From Proteobacteria bacterium UBA981 (GTDB lineage: Bacteria > Pseudomonadota > Gammaproteobacteria > Ga0077536): a stretch of 64,000 nt of DNA. The notes below the pieces were generated by a model. It saw only the letters and a list, made by a program, of their open reading frames with translations, made no database searches and was not told where the DNA came from. The stretch's first letter is position 1, and each line of letters starts with the position of its first letter. Shown here piece by piece: positions 1-8,650 of this stretch. A program made the position numbers and the translations under genes. The stretch is from positions 62,001 through 126,000 of the forward strand of contig DBBP01000006.1 of the NCBI GenBank assembly GCA_002292285.1, written 5' to 3'.

Positions 1-304
1 TCGCGTTCCGGCCGCGGACGATTTCCACGTCACCACTAAATTGACTCATGCCTTCAGCGACAAGCCGGGATGTTTCGGCGCGAATTTCGGTGCTGGCGGG
101 ATCGGTGCTTGCGTCCGTATAACCAGGACGCAGGGGGATCAGACGGCCGGCCGGGCACAGCCGCCATTGATATTGGTCGCTTTGCTCCGACAGCACGGCA
201 GCTGCAAGCGGCCGCGAAAGCGACGGCAAGAGCACAATAACGGCCACAAGCGCTTGTACACCGGCGGATCTTGACCGCAAGTGTTCGATTATATTTTTTA
301 TCAT
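1..304 (-). CDS. lptD: LPS-assembly protein LptD, N-terminal fragment
   Basis: Partial gene running off the left edge; the first 101 codons are present, starting at an ATG at 304. LptD is the outer-membrane barrel that inserts lipopolysaccharide into the outer leaflet. The translation shows a hydrophobic signal-like segment (about residues 17-37), then a WRLCP motif near residue 45, and then a segment reading IRAETSRL...FSGDVEIVRG. The early WxLCP cysteine followed by an 'A-x-G-x-x-x-F-S-G-D-V-E' stretch is the usual N-terminus of LptD, leading into its OstA-like periplasmic domain. The barrel lies outside the window, so the call rests on this N-terminus alone. Confidence 0.75.
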   Translation of the reverse strand, partial: MIKNIIEHLRSRSAGVQALVAVIVLLPSLSRPLAAAVLSEQSDQYQWRLCPAGRLIPLRPGYTDASTDPASTEIRAETSRLVAEGMSQFSGDVEIVRGRNA

Positions 305-403
305 GAACGCAATGAAGCGTGAGGTAACCAGCGTCCCGCTAAAGTCGCATAGATCCCGAGGCGCTTCAACACGCGAGCGACCAAAATCGCAGAACTTGCG
401 CTG

Positions 404-1033
404 TCAGTTTGCCGTCGGCTTGGGTGTGCGTGGGGTTCGCGATTCGAAGTGGCGCGCAATATCGTCCAGACGCCGTTCCGCGTCGTCGTAGTCAAGCAGC
501 GCAAGTCGTTCTGCGAGGCTCATTGGGGCAAGTTCGGCAAGGCGGTAGCTGAGCCACCCTGCCTCATCGAGATGCCATGGCCGGGGCGGTGCAACGGTCA
601 GATTTGATTCCAGCACTTGTGACAGGAGATCGCGAAGCGGCAGATGTCGCGCAGCCAACGAGCTTGCTGTTTCATCACGCTGCCTAATGCTGCCGACAAC
701 CAGACCGTCGTTCTGAACAGCATGATTCAACACGTCAAACCGCTGCGTGCCACGTGCGAGGATTTCCAGCAAACCGTCATGTCCCTGATCCCAGGTCTCG
801 ATGGTTGCCGACGTGCCGACGTGATGGAACAGCGGTGTTGCACCAACTTCGCGACCTTGCGTAATGGGTACGACACCAAAGGCCGAATTATTGCGCATGC
901 AATCGCGAATCATGTCGACGTAGCGCGCCTCGAAAATCCGCAGCGGTAACGCGCCACCTGGAAACAGCACGGTTTGTAGCGGGAATAGCGCAAGTTGGCT
1001 TAGCGCGTCGTGGTCTACTTGATCCATTCGCAC
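404..1033 (-). CDS. LON N-terminal (substrate-binding) domain protein
   Basis: A 209-residue stand-alone LON substrate-binding domain without the ATPase or protease parts of Lon. Diagnostic motifs are LALFPLQTVLFPGGALPL near the N-terminus and RIFEARYVDMIRDC just after it, then FGVVPI and a VGTSATIETW strand. Such proteins are common next to housekeeping genes in proteobacteria; their role is uncertain, perhaps binding unfolded proteins. The reading frame opens with a GTG (1033-1031) that overlaps the TAG stop of mpl by one base; an ATG two codons later (1027) is equally possible. The overlap suggests translational coupling to mpl. Confidence 0.8.
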   Translation of the reverse strand: MRMDQVDHDALSQLALFPLQTVLFPGGALPLRIFEARYVDMIRDCMRNNSAFGVVPITQGREVGATPLFHHVGTSATIETWDQGHDGLLEILARGTQRFDVLNHAVQNDGLVVGSIRQRDETASSLAARHLPLRDLLSQVLESNLTVAPPRPWHLDEAGWLSYRLAELAPMSLAERLALLDYDDAERRLDDIARHFESRTPRTPKPTAN

Positions 1034-2382
1034 TACAAGTGCTCCAAAAGCTTGTCATGGATGTTAGCGAATGCGCCGTTACTCATGACCAGAATGTGAT
1101 CCCCCGGCAGAGCCTGCGCGGCAATGTCCCTGGCCATGATGTCGGGATCCGCGTAATAGTTGATGCCACGTTCTGTCGCCAGCTCTTCGCTTGGTGTCCA
1201 GCTTAAGTCAGGACGGGTCAGGATCGCGACCGAGTCCGCTCCGGCGAGCGCGGCGCCCAAGGTACTTTTGTGAATTCCCATCGCCATCGTATTAGACCGT
1301 AACTCCAATAACGTGATAATTCGCCCACTGCTCATGCCGCCGCGCAGCGCTGCAATAGTGGCCGCAATAGCAGTGGGGTGGTGGGCAAAATCATCGTAAA
1401 CACTGACCCCATTTCGCTGCCCGCGTAGTTCGAGGCGTCGGCGGACACTCGTGAAACCGGTCAGCGCGTCTAGCGCGTCTTTTGGCGTAACACCAAGATG
1501 GGCAGCGGCAGCGGCAGCGGCGCATACATTCCACGCGTTGTGCAAACCCATTAATGGTGTTGGCCCTGAAGCGTGCGTGCCATCTGGTGAAATCAGCGCA
1601 ATGTGGCGCTGTTCGCCGTCTTGCCACTGAAACTGCCAGTCGCAGCCCGCGTCGCGACCAAACCGGGTAACTTCTGACCAGCATCCGAGTTGCAGTGTGT
1701 CGTCGATCGCCGGTTGCTCAGCAGCGACCAGAATTTGCGCCTCGCCAGGCACCGTACGGATCAAATGGTGAAACTGACGCTGAATGGCGCCGAGGTCAGG
1801 GAAAATGTCGGCGTGATCATACTCAAGATTGTTGATGATCAGTGTGCGCGGATGGTAGTGGACGAACTTTGAGCGCTTGTCAAAGAAAGCCGTGTCATAT
1901 TCGTCCGCCTCAATTACGAAGTAGCGCCCCGCGCCTAGCCGGGCAGAGATGGAGAAATTTTCCAGTACCCCGCCGACCAGAAAACCGGGCTCGAGACCGG
2001 CATATTCAAGCATCCACGTTACCAGGCTCGAAACGGTCGTTTTGCCGTGTGTTCCGGCTACCGCTATGACATGGCGGCCCGGTAATACGAACCGTTCCAG
2101 CCACTCGGGGCCAGACATGTAGCGCAGGTCGTGGTTCAGCACATACTCGACGACAGGGGCGCCCCGTGACAGCGCATTTCCGATCACAATCAAATCGGCG
2201 TTGGCTAATGGCGTGAGGTCATCGTAGCCCTCGAATATCGCAACGCCTAGCTCGTCGAGCTGGGTGCTCATTGGAGGGTAAAGCGCAGCGTCTGATCCGC
2301 TGACCTGATGACCAAGGGCGACCGCAAGACGCGCCATCCCAGCCATGAAAGTGCCACCAATGCCTAGAATGTGGATACGCAT
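1033..2382 (-). CDS. mpl: UDP-N-acetylmuramate:L-Ala-gamma-D-Glu-meso-DAP ligase (Mpl)
   Basis: A 449-residue Mur-ligase-family enzyme that recycles cell-wall tripeptide by attaching L-Ala-D-Glu-mDAP to UDP-MurNAc in the cytoplasm. It begins with MRIHILGIGGTFM, a Rossmann-like motif typical of Mpl and MurC; the ATP-binding GTHGKTT motif is at about residues 110-116; the central domain contains EADEYDTAFFDKRSKFVHY, and the C-terminal domain has YDDFAHHPTA. Length matches the family. It is followed by the LON-domain gene (1-bp overlap) and preceded by a small membrane protein gene (23-bp gap), so the three probably form one transcript. Confidence 0.95.
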   Translation of the reverse strand: MRIHILGIGGTFMAGMARLAVALGHQVSGSDAALYPPMSTQLDELGVAIFEGYDDLTPLANADLIVIGNALSRGAPVVEYVLNHDLRYMSGPEWLERFVLPGRHVIAVAGTHGKTTVSSLVTWMLEYAGLEPGFLVGGVLENFSISARLGAGRYFVIEADEYDTAFFDKRSKFVHYHPRTLIINNLEYDHADIFPDLGAIQRQFHHLIRTVPGEAQILVAAEQPAIDDTLQLGCWSEVTRFGRDAGCDWQFQWQDGEQRHIALISPDGTHASGPTPLMGLHNAWNVCAAAAAAAHLGVTPKDALDALTGFTSVRRRLELRGQRNGVSVYDDFAHHPTAIAATIAALRGGMSSGRIITLLELRSNTMAMGIHKSTLGAALAGADSVAILTRPDLSWTPSEELATERGINYYADPDIMARDIAAQALPGDHILVMSNGAFANIHDKLLEHL

Positions 2383-2405
2383 AGCGCTAACCGAAAATCA
2401 TCCAC

Positions 2406-2918
2406 TCACGCCACCGGGGCGCTGAGTAGGCGTCCGACAAATATGATGAGTTGAATTAAAGACAATGCATAGGCGAGCGCCATAAAAAACGCCGCGACGA
2501 TATGTACGCTCACCGCATGCCGTATGACATGGGCCATGACCAACAGGTTCCACAAAAAAACACACATTCGTACTGGGTTCGGTAATTCCTCAAACACGCT
2601 CAGTAAGACCCACACAGTTCCTCCAATGACGGCGCCGCTGCCAAACAGGGCAGTGAGCGTTTGCCGCAAGCGGGGAAGGTGTGCGAAGTAAAATAAAATC
2701 GCCGAGGTCAGACTCGCCAACACGAGTAGCTCTAAAACTGCCACCAGCACGGCGGAGGCGAGCGGTAGCTGAATATTGTTGATCAGGGCACTCAGCGAAA
2801 GGTTGAGTACGGCAGTAATCAGCAACAGGGCGTTTGAAGCCGGGATATCCTGCGGACCGATACGAAATACACACAGTTGGCAAAACGCACGGGTAAGGGT
2901 GAGGGCTGCCGATGGCAT
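2406..2918 (-). CDS. Small multi-pass membrane protein of unknown function
   Basis: A 170-residue protein I do not recognise. It contains four to five hydrophobic stretches (about residues 28-45, 55-80, 92-108, 120-135 and 140-162), separated by short basic loops such as HLPRLRQ, and ends at a short polar tail, so it is probably an inner-membrane protein. Its start codon ATG (2918) has no clear ribosome-binding site. It sits 23 bp upstream of mpl in the same direction and about 125 bp downstream of ispG, so it may be part of either transcript. No catalytic motif is visible. Confidence 0.6.
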   Translation of the reverse strand: MPSAALTLTRAFCQLCVFRIGPQDIPASNALLLITAVLNLSLSALINNIQLPLASAVLVAVLELLVLASLTSAILFYFAHLPRLRQTLTALFGSGAVIGGTVWVLLSVFEELPNPVRMCVFLWNLLVMAHVIRHAVSVHIVAAFFMALAYALSLIQLIIFVGRLLSAPVA

Positions 2919-2976
2919 ACGTAAATTGGCGTGCGGACGGCTGACCGAGGGCCTGTTAGAGCGGACCGCTGCGCGC

Positions 2977-2991
2977 CGCTACCGGGTAGCG
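2977..2991. terminator. Inverted repeat after ispG
   Basis: Perfect 6-bp stem with a 3-base loop (CGCTAC-CGG-GTAGCG) about 50 bp beyond the ispG stop. It lacks a strong T tract on either side. A related hairpin follows the ROK kinase gene at 5315-5338, sharing TACCGGGTAGCG. A transcription-attenuating role is inferred only. Confidence 0.3.
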
Positions 2992-3043
2992 ACGAAGCAG
3001 AGTTTGAGTCGCGACCGGCTGCACGATTTCAGTGGCAGCGACT

Positions 3044-4315
3044 TTAGCGATCGGAAGATTCAGTTACAGCTTGCGCTTCGGGCGACGCCCCCGGCGCGTA
3101 ATGCGAGCGTACGTAGTCGTCGAGAATTTCCTTGAATTCGTTGGCGATGTTATCGCCCCGCAGCGTCATACGTTTTTCTCCGTCGATGAACACCGGAGCA
3201 GCCGGATTCTCACCAGTGCCTGGCAAACTAATACCGATATTGGCGTGCTTACTCTCGCCGGGACCGTTGACGATACATCCCATCACCGCGAGGCTCATGT
3301 CTTCGACGCCCGGGAAACTGTCCTTCCATGTCGGCATCTGCGTACGAACATAGGCCTGAATATCGCCGGCCAATGATTGAAACACTGTGCTGGTGGTGCG
3401 CCCACAGCCGGGGCAGGCGGTAACCAGTGGCGTAAACGAACGCAAGCCCATCGTCTGTAACATTTCTTGCCCGACGATCACTTCCTGGGTGCGGTCACCA
3501 CCCGGTTCCGGCGTGAGAGAAACCCGAATCGTGTCGCCAATACCCTGTTGCAGCAATATACCCATCGCCGTAGATGAGGCCACAATGCCTTTGGAGCCCA
3601 TGCCAGCTTCGGTCAGACCGAGATGCAACGCGTAATCGCATTGCGAAGCCAGTTGCGCGTAGACGGCGATCAAATCCTGAACATCGCTGACTTTGCACGA
3701 AAGCACAATTTGATCGCGTCTTAAACCGATCTCCTCAGCCTGAGCTGCACTATTGAGCGCCGAAAATATGAGGGCGTCCTGGGTGACCTTCTTGGCGTCC
3801 TTCGGTTGTGACGAGGCGGCGTTTTCGTCCATCATTTTTGCCACTAGCGCCGGGTCCAGGCTGCCCCAGTTAACCCCGATGCGAACCGGCTTATTGCGCG
3901 CAATGGCAACCTCAATCATGGTGGCGAACTGGGCGTCCCGTTTACGTCCGAAGCCCACGTTGCCCGGGTTAATTCGATATTTGGCGAGCGCCTCGGCGCA
4001 CTCCGGATACTTTGTAAGCAGGGTATGGCCGTTGTAGTGGAAATCGCCGACGAGCGGCACATTGCAACCTGTAGCGTCCAGCAACTCGCGAATGCGCGGT
4101 ACCTGGCGTGCTGCCGCTTCGGTATCTACGGTAATGCGAACCAGCTCAGAGCCAGCGGTTGCGAGTGCCTGCACCTGATTTGCCGTTGAGACCGCGTTGG
4201 CGGTATCTGTGTTGGTCATTGATTGCACCACGACCGGGGCTTCGCCGCCGACGATGATGTCTCCGACTCGAACAGCGACAGAATGACGTCGGACATACTG
4301 TGGATATGGATTCAT
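3044..4315 (-). CDS. ispG: 4-hydroxy-3-methylbut-2-enyl-diphosphate synthase (IspG/GcpE)
   Basis: A 423-residue iron-sulfur enzyme of the MEP isoprenoid pathway; it reductively opens MEcPP to HMBPP. The N-terminal TIM barrel is recognisable from GGEAPVVVQSMTNTDT and PLVGDFHYNGH. The C-terminal [4Fe-4S] ligands are in CPGCGR (about residues 298-301) and MGCIVNGPGE (about residue 345). Length fits the bacterial form without the plant-type insert. It acts in the same pathway as dxs (39.4 kb here), which together supply the isoprenoid units for the hopanoid genes. It is divergent from the ROK kinase gene, with a likely promoter at 4362-4391. Confidence 0.95.
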   Translation of the reverse strand: MNPYPQYVRRHSVAVRVGDIIVGGEAPVVVQSMTNTDTANAVSTANQVQALATAGSELVRITVDTEAAARQVPRIRELLDATGCNVPLVGDFHYNGHTLLTKYPECAEALAKYRINPGNVGFGRKRDAQFATMIEVAIARNKPVRIGVNWGSLDPALVAKMMDENAASSQPKDAKKVTQDALIFSALNSAAQAEEIGLRRDQIVLSCKVSDVQDLIAVYAQLASQCDYALHLGLTEAGMGSKGIVASSTAMGILLQQGIGDTIRVSLTPEPGGDRTQEVIVGQEMLQTMGLRSFTPLVTACPGCGRTTSTVFQSLAGDIQAYVRTQMPTWKDSFPGVEDMSLAVMGCIVNGPGESKHANIGISLPGTGENPAAPVFIDGEKRMTLRGDNIANEFKEILDDYVRSHYAPGASPEAQAVTESSDR

Positions 4316-4361
4316 GTGCGAACTCGGGTAAAACCTGATGACGTAGGGGGTGATGGCGCGA

Positions 4362-4391
4362 ATTCTACCGTAGCGTGCGATCGGGCGCCAA
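4362..4391 (-). promoter_or_regulatory. Predicted sigma70 promoter for ispG
   Basis: Read on the minus strand: -35 TTGGCG (4391-4386), an 18-bp spacer and -10 TAGAAT (4367-4362), about 47 bp before the ispG ATG. Spacing and the -10 are good; the -35 matches four of six consensus bases. Prediction only. Confidence 0.4.
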
Positions 4392-4404
4392 AGGAGAAGT
4401 TTGA

Positions 4405-5313
4405 ATGAAGTACCGAATTGGGATCGACCTGGGAGGTACCAAGACGGAGTGCGCGGTTGTTGGCAGTGATGGCGAAATCGAACTGCGCCGCCGCATTAAA
4501 ACACCGCATAACGACTACCAGAGGATTTGCGCTGAGATTGGCGAGTTGGTGCGCGGCTGCGAAGCGCATGTGGGTACGAGGGTCAGTGTTGGGATCGGTA
4601 TGCCCGGCGCGATCTCCCCGGCGACAGGGTTGGTCAAAAATGCCAATACGGTGTGCCTGAACGGGAAACCTTTCGCCCGTGATATCGCATCCGTTTTACA
4701 GCGCGAGGTGAGAATTGCGAACGACGCGAATTGTTTCGTTCTGTCTGAAATCCACGGCGGCGCCGCACACGGCTACGATTCTGCTTTCGGCGTCATCATT
4801 GGAACGGGAACGGGTGGGGGATTGTTCGTAAACGGGGGACTGGTTTCGGGTGCCAATGCGATTGGTGGTGAGTGGGGTCACAACCCAGTGCCATGGCCAG
4901 TGCTCTCGAATCACGCCCGGGCCTGTTACTGCGGGCGCAACAATTGTGTGGAAACATTCCTTAGTGGTCCGGGACTAATCCGAAGTTTCACTGAACGCGG
5001 CGGGCACGCAGTCCTTGGAGTCGAACAAATTGTCCGGGCGAGCCACGATGGTGACGCCCTTGCCGGGACGGTTTTGGCAGACTATTGCCTGCAACTTTCT
5101 CAATGTCTGGCCGCGCTCGTGAATGTTTTCGATCCGGCAGTGATCGTGCTGGGTGGCGGGTTATCTCAGCTGCCGAATCTCGCGATTAAAGTACAGACCC
5201 TGCTGCCAGGTTTAGCGTTCTCCGACCAGCTTGAGACCGCAGTGGTGGGGGCTGCGTTCGGGGATAGCAGCGGTGTGCGTGGGGCGGCGAATCTGTGGGC
5301 CGCAGAATCGTGA
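4405..5313 (+). CDS. ROK-family sugar kinase (fructokinase / N-acetylhexosamine kinase type)
   Basis: A 302-residue ROK kinase that phosphorylates a hexose with ATP in the cytoplasm. The phosphate-binding motif DLGGTKTE is at residues 8-15; the catalytic aspartate lies in IANDANCF (about residue 105); GTGTGGG follows near residue 133. The ROK zinc site is complete: the histidine in GEWGHNP (about 158) and cysteines in CYCGRNNC (about 174, 176, 181). Members with this layout act on fructose, mannose or GlcNAc; the sequence alone does not decide which. The start is supported by AAGGAG about nine bases upstream. A hairpin follows the stop at once. Confidence 0.85.
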   Translation: MKYRIGIDLGGTKTECAVVGSDGEIELRRRIKTPHNDYQRICAEIGELVRGCEAHVGTRVSVGIGMPGAISPATGLVKNANTVCLNGKPFARDIASVLQREVRIANDANCFVLSEIHGGAAHGYDSAFGVIIGTGTGGGLFVNGGLVSGANAIGGEWGHNPVPWPVLSNHARACYCGRNNCVETFLSGPGLIRSFTERGGHAVLGVEQIVRASHDGDALAGTVLADYCLQLSQCLAALVNVFDPAVIVLGGGLSQLPNLAIKVQTLLPGLAFSDQLETAVVGAAFGDSSGVRGAANLWAAES

Positions 5314-5314
5314 G

Positions 5315-5338
5315 CGCTAACCCGGATACCGGGTAGCG
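5315..5338. terminator. Hairpin between convergent ROK kinase and response-regulator genes
   Basis: CGCTA-(a)-CCCGG, loop ATA, CCGGG-TAGCG: a 10-bp GC-rich stem with a single bulged base, starting two bases after the kinase stop. It lies between two genes that converge, so it could end transcription from either side. There is no immediate T tract, so an intrinsic terminator is plausible but not certain. Confidence 0.5.
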
Positions 5339-5401
5339 AGCGGAAGGACTTACTATCGGGTTTTAGAGTTAAACAGGCGCTTTTTGCACCGTTTTGAGGA
5401 T

Positions 5402-6094
5402 CTAATTCGCGATCAGGCGTTCGAGGCGATACCCATGCTGGTATATAGACGTGAGCTTCCAACCGGCCTCCGTCGTGAGTGCAAGTTTGGAGCGGATGCG
5501 ACTGACATGCGTGTCGACGGTACGCGTATTGATGTCGGGGTTGCGTCCCCACACGCTTTCCAGAATGTGCGCCCGCGATAGTACGCGCCCGATATTTCGA
5601 AACAGAAATACGATGAGTTCGTATTCTTTCTGCGTAACCTCCACCTTCTCACCATCGCGCTGGATCTCGTGATTTCCAAGATCGATCAGGAACGGGTCCT
5701 GCTCAATCGTTGTCTGGGCCTCATCTATCAAGGCCGAGCGCCGCACGACTGCGGTCACGCGTGCTATTAGCTCGCGCTGCTTGGCGGGTTTGACGACGTA
5801 ATCGTCGGCGCCATGCTCCAATGCGTTGAAGATATCGTCCTCCGAATCTTTTGCGGTCACGAAAACAATCGGAATCGGCCAATCAAAATTTTCGCGTACC
5901 CAACGTAATACTTCTAATCCGTCCATATCCGGGACCATCCAGTCCAGAATCAGGGCGTCATAGCTATCATGTTTGATGTTGCGAACGAACGATTTGCCAT
6001 TGTCAAAATGTTCGCATGTGTGACCAGCAGAGGTTAACCACTCGTTAAACAACGCGACCTGATCGATATCGTCTTCAAGTAGTGCTAAGCGCAC
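5402..6094 (-). CDS. OmpR/PhoB-type response regulator, orphan
   Basis: A 230-residue two-component response regulator with an N-terminal receiver and a C-terminal winged-helix DNA-binding domain. The acidic pocket is E7-D8-D9, the phosphoacceptor is D51 in LILDWMVPDMDG, and the conserved lysine is K102 in VVKPAKQ. The DNA-binding part ends with NTRTVDTHVSRIRSKL, typical of OmpR-type trans-activation domains. I chose the GTG at 6094 because GGGGAG lies about six bases upstream and translation from it begins right at the receiver's first strand; longer in-frame extensions read as non-protein. No histidine kinase gene lies nearby, so the partner and regulon are unknown. Confidence 0.88.
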   Translation of the reverse strand: MRLALLEDDIDQVALFNEWLTSAGHTCEHFDNGKSFVRNIKHDSYDALILDWMVPDMDGLEVLRWVRENFDWPIPIVFVTAKDSEDDIFNALEHGADDYVVKPAKQRELIARVTAVVRRSALIDEAQTTIEQDPFLIDLGNHEIQRDGEKVEVTQKEYELIVFLFRNIGRVLSRAHILESVWGRNPDINTRTVDTHVSRIRSKLALTTEAGWKLTSIYQHGYRLERLIAN

Positions 6095-6279
6095 GTCCGA
6101 TCTCCCCAAACATTTTCTGGCAATTTGGCGACGGGGTCTGGCGCTGACCAGTGAGCAAACCAGAGGACATTGATAGTGCGCCTCCGCCACGTCCCATAGT
6201 AGCGCATTGCAGACTACCTGATACGATTGCCAACCAGGCTACGCAGCGCCGCGTAGGACCATTCGGAGGAGTGAGCAGA

Positions 6280-6678
6280 ATGTCTAAAAATGAAAAATCC
6301 GACGCTGAGTGGCGAACAGTCTTATCGCCCGAAGCATTTGCCGTCTGCCGTCAGCAGGCCACCGAGCCGCCGTTCTCAGGTGTGTACAACGACTGCAAGG
6401 ATGCCGGGCAGTACTGTTGTGTGTGCTGCGATACGCCTTTGTTCAGCTCCGAACATAAATTTGATTCCCGATCCGGCTGGCCAAGCTTTTGGCGTGCTCT
6501 CGATGCGGGTAACGTGAAGCTGCATAGCGATACCAGCCTCGGCATGGCCCGAACGGAAGTCGTCTGTGCATCCTGTGACGCGCATCTGGGACACGTGTTC
6601 AACGATGGCCCGCAACCGACGGGTGAGCGCTATTGCATTAACTCAGTATCGCTCGAGTTGAAGAAAAGCGAAGCTTAG
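6280..6678 (+). CDS. msrB: Peptide-methionine (R)-S-oxide reductase MsrB
   Basis: A 132-residue stand-alone MsrB that repairs oxidised methionine (R-sulfoxide) in proteins. The catalytic cysteine is C119 in GERYCINSVSL. The structural zinc site is present as two CxxC pairs (C47/C50 and C96/C99). The motif RSGWPSFW and DAHLGHVFNDG are diagnostic. The start ATG at 6280 is preceded by GGAGGAG at good spacing; the open frame extends further upstream but that part is not MsrB-like. It is read alone, divergent from the response-regulator gene; no MsrA domain is fused. Confidence 0.95.
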   Translation: MSKNEKSDAEWRTVLSPEAFAVCRQQATEPPFSGVYNDCKDAGQYCCVCCDTPLFSSEHKFDSRSGWPSFWRALDAGNVKLHSDTSLGMARTEVVCASCDAHLGHVFNDGPQPTGERYCINSVSLELKKSEA

Positions 6679-6719
6679 GGCACTTGCAGTCGACTTTAGC
6701 GACTTACAGTACGGTGCCC
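6678..6719. terminator. Possible terminator hairpin after msrB
   Basis: Nested inverted repeats begin at the msrB stop codon: outer arms GGGCAC (6678-6683) and GTGCCC (6714-6719), inner arms AGTCG (6688-6692) and CGACT (6700-6704). No clear T tract follows. It separates msrB from the convergent dcd gene. Confidence 0.35.
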
Positions 6720-6864
6720 GGCACGTGAGTTCGAGGTCAGCGCCGTCGCTATAGCGATCAATACGGGGCAGATGCGCGATGGTGAGCGGGAGATACCGAT
6801 GCCGCACACGGTGCCCATGAACTAGCCCAGCGCGACACCCCGACGCTACCTGGGCAAGCACTTT

Positions 6865-7431
6865 TCAGGCTTTTGGCAGGGTGACACCTTCCTGACCCTG
6901 GTACTTGCCGTTGCGGTCAGCGTACGAGGTCGCGCAGCTTTCATCGGATTGCAGAAAAATTACCTGTGCAACACCCTCGTTCGCGTATATTTTCGCCGGC
7001 AAGGGCGTGGTGTTGGAAAATTCTAACGTCACGTGCCCCTCCCACTCTGGCTCAAGGGGCGTCACATTGACGATAATTCCACAACGCGCATAGGTCGATT
7101 TCCCGAGACAAATGGTCAACACATCGCGCGGGATGCGAAAGTATTCCACCGTCCGAGCGAGTGCGAAGGAGTTGGGCGGAATGACGCAAACGTCACTCTC
7201 GACATCGACGAAACTTCCGGAATCGAATGCTTTTGGGTCGACTATTGTTGAATTGATGTTCGTGAAAATTTTGAATTCAGGGGCGCAGCGCAGGTCGTAT
7301 CCATAGCTTGAGGTGCCAAACGAGATGACCTTACGCCCATCGATTTCCCGCACTTGCTCGGATTCAAACGGCTCGATGAGTCCGTGGCTTTCCGCCATGC
7401 GTCGTATCCACTTGTCCGACTTGACTGGCAC
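6865..7431 (-). CDS. dcd: dCTP deaminase
   Basis: A 188-residue homotrimeric dCTP deaminase that makes dUTP on the route to dTMP. The N-terminus (SDKWIRRMAESHGLIEPF) and the FGTSSYGYDLR, NSFALARTVEYF, CGIIVNVTPLEPEWEGHVTLEF and GVAQVIF segments are family hallmarks; the catalytic glutamate is in EPEWEGH. Length equals the usual enterobacterial form. The start is a GTG at 7431, giving the conserved 'KSDKWIRRM' N-terminus. It lies 17 bp downstream of apbC in the same direction, probably the same transcript. Confidence 0.95.
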   Translation of the reverse strand: MPVKSDKWIRRMAESHGLIEPFESEQVREIDGRKVISFGTSSYGYDLRCAPEFKIFTNINSTIVDPKAFDSGSFVDVESDVCVIPPNSFALARTVEYFRIPRDVLTICLGKSTYARCGIIVNVTPLEPEWEGHVTLEFSNTTPLPAKIYANEGVAQVIFLQSDESCATSYADRNGKYQGQEGVTLPKA

Positions 7432-7448
7432 GCTACAGGTTCTCCGCG

Positions 7449-8534
7449 TCAGGTGTTCTGGATGACGATATTGGGGAACTTCGCCGAATAATCACGTGCC
7501 CGCAGCGCCAGGCGGGCGGCTATACGACGTGCGATATCGCGGTAACTGTCAGCGATTGCGGAGTCGGGCTCGATGGCTACGGTCGGTCGACCGTTGTCGA
7601 CGCCTTCACGGATCGAGATATCGAGCGGCAGTGAGCCGATCAAATCGACACCGAACTGTTTCGACATCGATTCGCCACCGCCCGATCCGAAAATATGTTC
7701 GGCGTGTCCGCACTGACTGCAGATGTGCACGCTCATGTTTTCCACGATGCCGAGCACGGGTACATTGACTTTCTCAAACATTTTCAAGCCCTTGCGTGCA
7801 TCGAGGAGGGCGATGTCCTGCGGCGTGGTGACGATAATCGCACCACTGACCGGAATTTTCTGGCACAGAGTTAATTGAATGTCGCCTGTCCCTGGTGGCA
7901 AATCGACGACCAGATAATCGAGGTCGCGCCAGTTGGTATCGTTCAGCAGTTGCTCCAAAGCGCCTGTGACCATCGGTCCGCGCCAGATCATCGGGGTGTC
8001 TTCTTCGATGAGGTTGCCAATTGACATGGTTTGCAGCTGGTAGCTCACCTGCGGCTCCATCGATTTGCCGTCGCGGCTCTCGGGGCGGCCGCCACTGGCG
8101 AGCATGCGTGTTTGACTGGGGCCGTAAATGTCTGCGTCCAGGACGCCGACTTTGCCACCCTCTTGCTGCAGGGCGATGGCCAGATTGGCGGCGGTCGTCG
8201 ATTTCCCAACGCCTCCCTTGCCGGAAGCAATCGCGATGATGTTGCGAATTTCCGGCAGCCGCTTGGTGCCTTTCTGTACTTCGCGGGCGACAACTTTGGC
8301 GCTGAGCTGAATCTCGATAGTGGCATTTTCTATGGTCGAGAATTTTTCCGTCAGGCGGGCTTTAAGGATCGCCCCGTAGCGCTCAATCGGGAAGCCGAGT
8401 TCGATCTTCACACACGCCTTGCCATTCTCGATTTCGATAGCCGTAAGGGCGCCGGCACTGATGAGGTCAGTACCCAGATAAGGATCGATGTCGCCTTCCA
8501 GGCATTCTCTGATGGCGGATTCGAGCTGACTCAT
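7449..8534 (-). CDS. apbC: Iron-sulfur cluster carrier ATPase ApbC/Mrp
   Basis: A 361-residue Mrp/NBP35-family P-loop ATPase that binds and passes on [4Fe-4S] clusters. It has an N-terminal MIP18-like domain (about residues 1-85), then the deviant Walker A GKGGVGKST (about 98-106), and a CSQC cluster-binding motif near residue 271 (the CxxC needed for bridging a cluster between two subunits). The ATG at 8534 follows GAGAG at proper distance. It is divergent from metG, a widespread gammaproteobacterial arrangement. Confidence 0.93.
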   Translation of the reverse strand: MSQLESAIRECLEGDIDPYLGTDLISAGALTAIEIENGKACVKIELGFPIERYGAILKARLTEKFSTIENATIEIQLSAKVVAREVQKGTKRLPEIRNIIAIASGKGGVGKSTTAANLAIALQQEGGKVGVLDADIYGPSQTRMLASGGRPESRDGKSMEPQVSYQLQTMSIGNLIEEDTPMIWRGPMVTGALEQLLNDTNWRDLDYLVVDLPPGTGDIQLTLCQKIPVSGAIIVTTPQDIALLDARKGLKMFEKVNVPVLGIVENMSVHICSQCGHAEHIFGSGGGESMSKQFGVDLIGSLPLDISIREGVDNGRPTVAIEPDSAIADSYRDIARRIAARLALRARDYSAKFPNIVIQNT

Positions 8535-8596
8535 GGTTTGCTCTCGGGCAAAAGGGCGCACATTTTACACCAATGGCCGGCGCCGCTGGCGCTCCT

Positions 8597-8602
8597 TATA
8601 AT
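8597..8602 (+). promoter_or_regulatory. Likely -10 element for metG
   Basis: A consensus TATAAT about 50 bp before the metG ATG. The corresponding -35 region (around 8574-8579) is weak. Prediction only. Confidence 0.35.
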
Positions 8603-8650
8603 CAACGTCCTCATCCATCATTCCTGCCGGCCGGAGCGCCCACGAAGACT

